DNA of 64,000 nucleotides from Fidelibacterota bacterium. Lineage in GTDB: Bacteria > Pseudomonadota > Alphaproteobacteria > Rhodospirillales > Rhodospirillaceae. Within the stretch, counting starts at the first letter, position 1. Every line of letters begins with the position of its first letter. The translations under genes were made by a program, and so were the position numbers. The DNA lies in contig CANJRA010000001.1 of the NCBI GenBank assembly GCA_947476625.1, positions 248,001 to 312,000 of the forward strand. Reading direction: 5' to 3'. A model generated the notes under the pieces. That model was given only the letters and a program-made list of their open reading frames with translations, made no database searches and was not told where the DNA came from. Shown one piece after another: positions 59,504 through 64,000 of the stretch.

Positions 59504-61222
59504 TTACTGTTTGATCAGGACTTGCGAGATCGGGGCGAGCACGATGCCTTTTTTCTGCGCCTGTTCTATCCACAGCACCAAGCGCTCGAAGCTGACGGGC
59601 TTGGCGCCCATGGAGGCGACGGCGCTGCCCTGATACTTTGCTACACGCTCGGTGTAATCGAGGCGGGCATCGACAGCGGCGCGGAAGGGACGTTCGTCGA
59701 TGACGACATCAGTGGTCGCCGTCGGCACGCCGGCTTCGCCCATGCGTACGCCGGGCTGCCCCTGCACATAGAAAAGATTCGCCTGCTTGAGCTTGGCATA
59801 AAATGGATTGATGTAATCGCTGGACTCGCGGAATTTGCTCCCCATGGTGTCGAGTACCCCGGTCGCGCCTTCAGCGGCTTTCAGAATGGTCTCAAGACGA
59901 TCCTGATTTTCCTTGGCTTCCACGCTCGTCAGAAGCCCCAGCGGGCCCGGATCTTCGGCGGGGAACTGTTTGCTTTCCATCGGCACTTCGATGAGCACTT
60001 CATGACCCTTCGCCTTCGCCCTCTCCATCTGTTTCTTGAGATTGCGGGCGTAGGGGCTGAAGGCCAGCGTGACACCTGCGGGCAGTTTATCGATGGCGGC
60101 GTCGGTGGCGCTCTGGCTTAAGCCCAGACTGTTGACGATGAAGGCGATCTTGGTGGCGTTGTCGGCGGGTTTTGCATCTTTTTTGGCTTCGCTTTTAGCG
60201 TCGCTCTTGATGTCGGTCAGATTGGCGTAGCGTGGCGGCGGTGCGCTGACGGAGATTTTATCCGTCGGCGGCAGCGGCGGTTCGACCAGACGCGGACGTC
60301 CACCCGCAACCGGCGGACCAGCAGCGATTCCGGTCGCAGCATCGAAGCGGCGCGGCGCGCCGGGGGCTTGATCGGCTTCGCGAAGGGCCGGGATGCCACC
60401 GATGTCCTTGTTGGGATCGTGTGCGGGCGGTTCTTCTGCCGCCGGTTCGACCTTAAACGCGCTTGGCGTGGTGGCCGACGGCGGCGCCATGACGGCGGCG
60501 GTTTTGGTTTCTTTAGCATCCGGTGTTTTGGCATCGGCTGCTTTGGTATCCATGACTTTAGCATCCGTCGTTTTTGTCTCGGGCGCTGCGTGGGCGTCGG
60601 CGGGTTTTGCGTCCGCTGATTTCGCTTCCGACGGCTTTACGTCAGGCGCTTTTGTCTCAGGCGCTTTCGCTTCGGCCATTTTCGCTTCGGGCGGTTTCGC
60701 GCCGGCAGCGGGGACTGCGGCGATTTTGGTTTCAGCCGCTTTCGTCTCGACCGCTTTCGTTTCAACCGGCGGCACCGGCGCGGCGGAAGGCTTCTGATTG
60801 GGCGTCATACCAAGGCGCGGCGCGGCGGTGTCTTGCGGGGGTGCGGAGGCTGCGAGCCAAGGACGGCGCGATGCCGAACGGTCGGTAGCGGCGGTGGAAT
60901 CGGGCGCGGGCTGCGCCGCAGCTGCCACGGCTGCGGGGGCCGCAGGCTCAGAGTCGTCCTCGACAATTTCGAGACCGGACAAGGAGCCGGTTACGGGAAT
61001 GGACGCGGCGGTCGGGTCTTGAGTCGCGACGACATAGCCAAGTCCGCCGATCAGCGCCACGAACATAGCGCCGCTGGCGATCAATGCGATCTTTGGCCCC
61101 TTGCCGGCAAAACGTGATTCGCCGTCGTAGGATTCGCCGTCAAAAAGGTCGTCGCCGCCGAACGGATCTTGCACCGGGTCGCGGCGAAACATTTTGAACA
61201 AGGCAGCCGGCGAGAACGCCAT
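59504..61222 (-). CDS. Membrane-anchored divergent polysaccharide deacetylase family protein
   Basis: 572 residues. A cytoplasmic N-terminus is followed by one transmembrane helix (IALIASGAMFVALIGGLGYV, about residues 45-65). A periplasmic linker of some 270 residues rich in Ala, Pro, Lys, Glu and Thr has many four- to five-residue units ending in K (AETK, AEAK, PDVK, ADAK). The C-terminal divergent polysaccharide deacetylase domain (KIAFIVNSLGLSQSATDAAI, HEVLIEVPMESKQFPAEDPG, GVLDTMGSKF) follows. Usual metal-binding motifs of NodB enzymes are altered in this branch, so activity is uncertain; the neighbours point to envelope or septal peptidoglycan. ATG 61222 follows GGAGG. Confidence 0.85.
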   Translation of the reverse strand: MAFSPAALFKMFRRDPVQDPFGGDDLFDGESYDGESRFAGKGPKIALIASGAMFVALIGGLGYVVATQDPTAASIPVTGSLSGLEIVEDDSEPAAPAAVAAAAQPAPDSTAATDRSASRRPWLAASAPPQDTAAPRLGMTPNQKPSAAPVPPVETKAVETKAAETKIAAVPAAGAKPPEAKMAEAKAPETKAPDVKPSEAKSADAKPADAHAAPETKTTDAKVMDTKAADAKTPDAKETKTAAVMAPPSATTPSAFKVEPAAEEPPAHDPNKDIGGIPALREADQAPGAPRRFDAATGIAAGPPVAGGRPRLVEPPLPPTDKISVSAPPPRYANLTDIKSDAKSEAKKDAKPADNATKIAFIVNSLGLSQSATDAAIDKLPAGVTLAFSPYARNLKKQMERAKAKGHEVLIEVPMESKQFPAEDPGPLGLLTSVEAKENQDRLETILKAAEGATGVLDTMGSKFRESSDYINPFYAKLKQANLFYVQGQPGVRMGEAGVPTATTDVVIDERPFRAAVDARLDYTERVAKYQGSAVASMGAKPVSFERLVLWIEQAQKKGIVLAPISQVLIKQ

Positions 61223-61353
61223 GCAGTCCTCCAGATTTGACTGCGCCAAAATAGCACACCAGGCGCGGTCATAGTATTCCCCATATGTGTTGTACGGGCC
61301 TTACCGTTAACACCCGCTTAAGGGGCGTATCCTGAAGGGCTAAGTTCCCGGCT

Positions 61354-62733
61354 CTAGTTCACCGACGCGCGGTGGTAGAGCGCGATGCCCTGTAACAGGT
61401 CGAGGGCGCGGCGCAGCTGGTAATCGTTGTCTGCGGCCGCGACCTTTTCGTCGGGCTTCTTGGTGGGATCGGCGTTGGCGCCCGGTGCCGGCGGGACCGC
61501 AGGCGCGGCTTCGGGCTTTGCCGGTTCTTCCTTATCGTTGGGGTTCTTCAAGGCGCCCGGCAAATCGCCCTCGTAGGGACGGAAGTTGCGCGTCGTGATT
61601 CTTTCGACTTTGGCCGGTTGGACTTCGATATCCGGCAGCACACCCTTGGCCTGGATTGAACGGCCGCTGGGCGTGAAGTAACGCGCCGTGGTCAGGCGCA
61701 TGGCGCTTTCGCCGCGGGCGAGCGGGATGATGGTCTGCACCGAACCTTTACCGAAGCTTTTGGTGCCGAGCAGGATGGCGCGGCCATGATCTTGCAGCGC
61801 GCCGGCGACGATTTCCGACGCCGAAGCCGAGCCTTCGTTGATCAGCACGACGATAGGTTTGCCGTCGGCGGCATCGCCGGCCTTGGCATTATAGCGCTGG
61901 GTTTCCTCGGCGCGGCGGCTGCGGGTGGAAACGATCTCGCCACGGTCGAGGAAGGTGTCGGAGACCGAGATCGCCTGATCGAGAAGGCCGCCCGGGTTGT
62001 TGCGCAGATCGACAATGTAGCCCTTCAGCTTGTCGGGACCGATCTTGGCCTTGAGATCTTTGATCGCCTTATCGAGGCCGGTCTGAGTCTGCTCGGTGAA
62101 TTGACCGATACGGATGTAGCCGACGTCGCCTTCGGCGCGCGAGGCGACGGATTGCACGCGGATGACGGCGCGCGCGAGTTTAATGTCGATCGGTTCCGAT
62201 ACGCCGATGCGGCGCATGGTCAGCGTGATCGAGCTATTAATCGGCCCGCGCATCTTGTCGACGGCTTCATTGAGTGTGGACGGCGTCGGTTTGCCGTCGA
62301 TGGCGATAATGTAGTCACCCGGCAGAACGCCCGCGCGCGAAGCGGGTGTATCGTCGATCGGCGAGACGACCTTTACGATGCCGCCTTCAATGGTGACTTC
62401 GATGCCGAGACCGCCGAACTCACCTTTGGTCTGCTCCTGCATTTCCTGGAAGCCCTTGGATGGCATATATCCCGAATGGGGGTCCAGTGCGGTGAGCATG
62501 CCGTTGATGGCATTCTCGAGAAGCTGTTGGTCGGAAACTTCTTCGACGTAATCCTTGCGGACGCGTTCGAAGACATCGCCGAACAGCTCGAGATATTTAT
62601 AGGTGTCCTCGGAAAATTTGGCGCTGGTCTTGGCGGGTTCGGCGGCCATGACGGGCGCAAAGGTCGCCCCGCTGAACGCGAGCGTCAAAGCAACCCATGC
62701 ACTGCCGGCTAAAATTCTCTCGCGCATATTCAT
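61354..62733 (-). CDS. ctpA: Carboxyl-terminal processing protease (S41, CtpA)
   Basis: A periplasmic protease with a signal peptide (ILAGSAWVALTLAFSGATFA), a PDZ domain (KGEFGGLGIEVTIEGGIVKV, about residues 95-175) and the S41 core. The catalytic Ser is in NEGSASASEIVAGALQDHG and the Lys in LGTKSFGKGSVQTIIPLARG. A Pro/Ala/Lys-rich C-terminal extension follows. The start is the ATG at 62733; a second ATG lies two codons later and an upstream GTG at 62763 is possible. It commonly trims or degrades peptidoglycan hydrolases and lipoproteins and sits beside envC, as here. Confidence 0.95.
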   Translation of the reverse strand: MNMRERILAGSAWVALTLAFSGATFAPVMAAEPAKTSAKFSEDTYKYLELFGDVFERVRKDYVEEVSDQQLLENAINGMLTALDPHSGYMPSKGFQEMQEQTKGEFGGLGIEVTIEGGIVKVVSPIDDTPASRAGVLPGDYIIAIDGKPTPSTLNEAVDKMRGPINSSITLTMRRIGVSEPIDIKLARAVIRVQSVASRAEGDVGYIRIGQFTEQTQTGLDKAIKDLKAKIGPDKLKGYIVDLRNNPGGLLDQAISVSDTFLDRGEIVSTRSRRAEETQRYNAKAGDAADGKPIVVLINEGSASASEIVAGALQDHGRAILLGTKSFGKGSVQTIIPLARGESAMRLTTARYFTPSGRSIQAKGVLPDIEVQPAKVERITTRNFRPYEGDLPGALKNPNDKEEPAKPEAAPAVPPAPGANADPTKKPDEKVAAADNDYQLRRALDLLQGIALYHRASVN

Positions 62734-62775
62734 GACACCGTTTCTATAAGGCCTGTGCGACACGCAAATTTCTTA

Positions 62776-64000
62776 TCAGCTATTCTTTCCTGCGCGGTTC
62801 GCGAGCCAGGGAAGAGGATTTATGGGTTGTCCGTTGAGGCGCAGCTCAACATACAGCTCGGGCGCGCCGTCGTTCTCCATTACGCCGACCGGTTCGCCGG
62901 CCAGAACACGCTGCCCGACACGGGCGTCGATGTGTCCAAAACCGGCAAGAAGCGTATGATATCCCTCGCTATGTTCGATGATCAAGAGTTGCCCATAGCC
63001 GCGGAAGGGTCCGGAGAAGGCCACCACACCGTCAAAAGGGGCGACAACCTGCGCACCGGCCCGGCTGGTGATGGTGATGCCTTTGGCCATCAAACCGGCC
63101 TCTGCCGTGCTTTGCCCGGCGGCGGCGTACTGGGCGGTCAGGTTGCCGGCCACAGGAAAAGGCATTGTCCCGCGCGCTTTGGAGAAGGAGCGCGTTACAG
63201 CTTCTTCATCGGCAGTGTGTGGCGGCGGCAGCGACGCGAGCTGCTTTTCGGACGGTTTGGGGGGAATCGGCTCGACGCCGGGCGGCGGCTTCAGCACGAT
63301 CCGCGGCGGCTCGATTTTGGCCTTTTCGGCGGCGAGCTTTTGCTCTTTCTCGCGCTGTTCCTGCTCGCGGGCGAGCCGCTCCTCGGTGCGCTTGCGGTCT
63401 TGCTCGTCGCGGCGGGTTTTTTCCTCGGCGAGCTTGGCGAACAGTGCGCGCAAGTCTTCGGCCTCGCGGGCGATTTTTGCCATGCGCTGCGTGACGTCTT
63501 CACCGCGCGCGAGCAGCACTTCGTATTTATCGGCTTTTTCGCGGGCGAGATCGTTGAGGCGTTGATGTTTGGCCACCAGCGCAGCAGCGCCGGCGGCGAC
63601 TTGCTCTTTGCGGTCATTGCTCTCGGCGCGCACGCGGTAGAGCTCTTTCAGCTCGCCCTGCAATGCCGCCGAGGATTGCTTGATGCCGGGCAGAGCCGAG
63701 CGCAGCAAGATGGCGCTACGCACCGCATCGGCCGGCGCCAATGGATTGAGCGTCAGCGCATCGGACGGGCGCAAGGCGAGGCGCTCGATGGCAAGCAGCA
63801 CTTCAACCATCTGCACGTCGCGGCGCCCGAGGGTTTTGGTCAGGCGTTCGCTCGCGCGCTCTAATTCAGCGACGCGCGCTTCGAGCACGGTGAGGGAGTG
63901 TTCCTGATCCTGAATGTCCTGCGCCGTTTGGATCATATCGACGCGGATGGCGTTAAGCGCGCGCTCGGTGTCTTTGGTTTGCGATTCCAGGCGTTCACGT
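62776..64000 (-). CDS. envC: EnvC-like murein hydrolase activator (5' end outside window)
   Basis: The frame is open to the window edge, so the N-terminus and signal peptide are missing. Over 200 residues of coiled coil (for example RLTKTLGRRDVQMVEVLLAI and KTRRDEQDRKRTEERLAREQ) lead into a Pro-rich spacer and a C-terminal LytM/M23-like domain (FPVAGNLTAQYAAAGQSTAE, VVAPFDGVVAFSGPFRGYGQ). Zinc ligands are degenerate (AKGITI for HxGxD, ELYVELR for HLHFE), as in EnvC, which activates amidases at the septum and does not cut peptidoglycan itself. Next to ctpA, the usual order. Confidence 0.9.
   Translation of the reverse strand, partial: RERLESQTKDTERALNAIRVDMIQTAQDIQDQEHSLTVLEARVAELERASERLTKTLGRRDVQMVEVLLAIERLALRPSDALTLNPLAPADAVRSAILLRSALPGIKQSSAALQGELKELYRVRAESNDRKEQVAAGAAALVAKHQRLNDLAREKADKYEVLLARGEDVTQRMAKIAREAEDLRALFAKLAEEKTRRDEQDRKRTEERLAREQEQREKEQKLAAEKAKIEPPRIVLKPPPGVEPIPPKPSEKQLASLPPPHTADEEAVTRSFSKARGTMPFPVAGNLTAQYAAAGQSTAEAGLMAKGITITSRAGAQVVAPFDGVVAFSGPFRGYGQLLIIEHSEGYHTLLAGFGHIDARVGQRVLAGEPVGVMENDGAPELYVELRLNGQPINPLPWLANRAGKNS

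Overview
This window is a contiguous chromosomal segment from a GC-rich alphaproteobacterium. The evidence is gene content and order: dapF-mtaB-ftsY; ffh-rpsP-rimM-trmD-rplS; leuCD-leuB-asd; an F1-only ATP synthase operon (atpHAGDC) with no F0 genes attached; mdh-sucCD-sucAB-lpd with zapE nearby; and envC-ctpA-polysaccharide deacetylase-like-rppH. Order and species cannot be assigned from sequence alone. I saw no rRNA, tRNA, CRISPR array, insertion sequence, prophage or replication origin. Most of the window is core chromosome with short accessory stretches.

Layout. 1-9.8 kb: the end of an RluA-type pseudouridine synthase, then on the minus strand argJ, a MutT-like Nudix gene and a CinA/MoaB-like gene, then secA (+), a broken glutamine amidotransferase (+), and the overlapping minus-strand set dapF-mtaB-ftsY. 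9.9-12 kb: nhaA and a sulfotransferase gene interrupted by an in-frame amber codon. 12.1-21.4 kb: ffh, rpsP-rimM-trmD-rplS, leuC-leuD-leuB, cspA, infA, a Mpo1/DUF962 membrane protein (-) and asd. 21.4-24.9 kb: a LysE-family exporter, an Ala/Gly/Asn/Ser-rich exported protein and an outer-membrane beta-barrel protein. 25-28.5 kb: sdhCDAB. 28.5-34.4 kb: a frameshifted TPR gene, a small lipoprotein, a DHH phosphoesterase, zapE, a ChaN-like lipoprotein and a secreted protein with a degenerate M23 domain. 34.6-44.7 kb: the TCA genes mdh, sucCD and sucAB-lpd, with a broken PagL-like gene and a second broken sulfotransferase gene between sucD and sucA. 44.8-52.1 kb: a GT2 glycosyltransferase, a Cys/Pro-rich secreted protein, a rhomboid protease, xerC, a DUF484 gene, a short transaldolase and priA. 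52.4-57.4 kb: atpHAGDC. 57.5-64 kb: a ferritin-like diiron protein, a secreted hypothetical protein, rppH, a divergent polysaccharide deacetylase, ctpA and a partial envC.

Functionally, the segment holds much of the TCA cycle (2-oxoglutarate to oxaloacetate apart from fumarase), succinate dehydrogenase and the F1 ATPase, plus SRP targeting (ffh, ftsY) with secA, and parts of the Leu, Arg and Lys/Thr/Met pathways.

I did not find a convincing new multi-gene system. The most notable pattern is that five accessory genes (GATase, two sulfotransferases, a TPR protein, a PagL-like deacylase) each carry one visible disabling lesion, three of them in or next to simple repeats, while the essential genes around them are intact. 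Other points worth following are a shared four-cysteine module in two secreted proteins, a perfect inverted repeat enclosing the start of one sulfotransferase gene, and a cluster of GTGACCA half-sites downstream of lpd. Start codons were moved from the longest possible reading where a Shine-Dalgarno site or family alignment favoured another codon.
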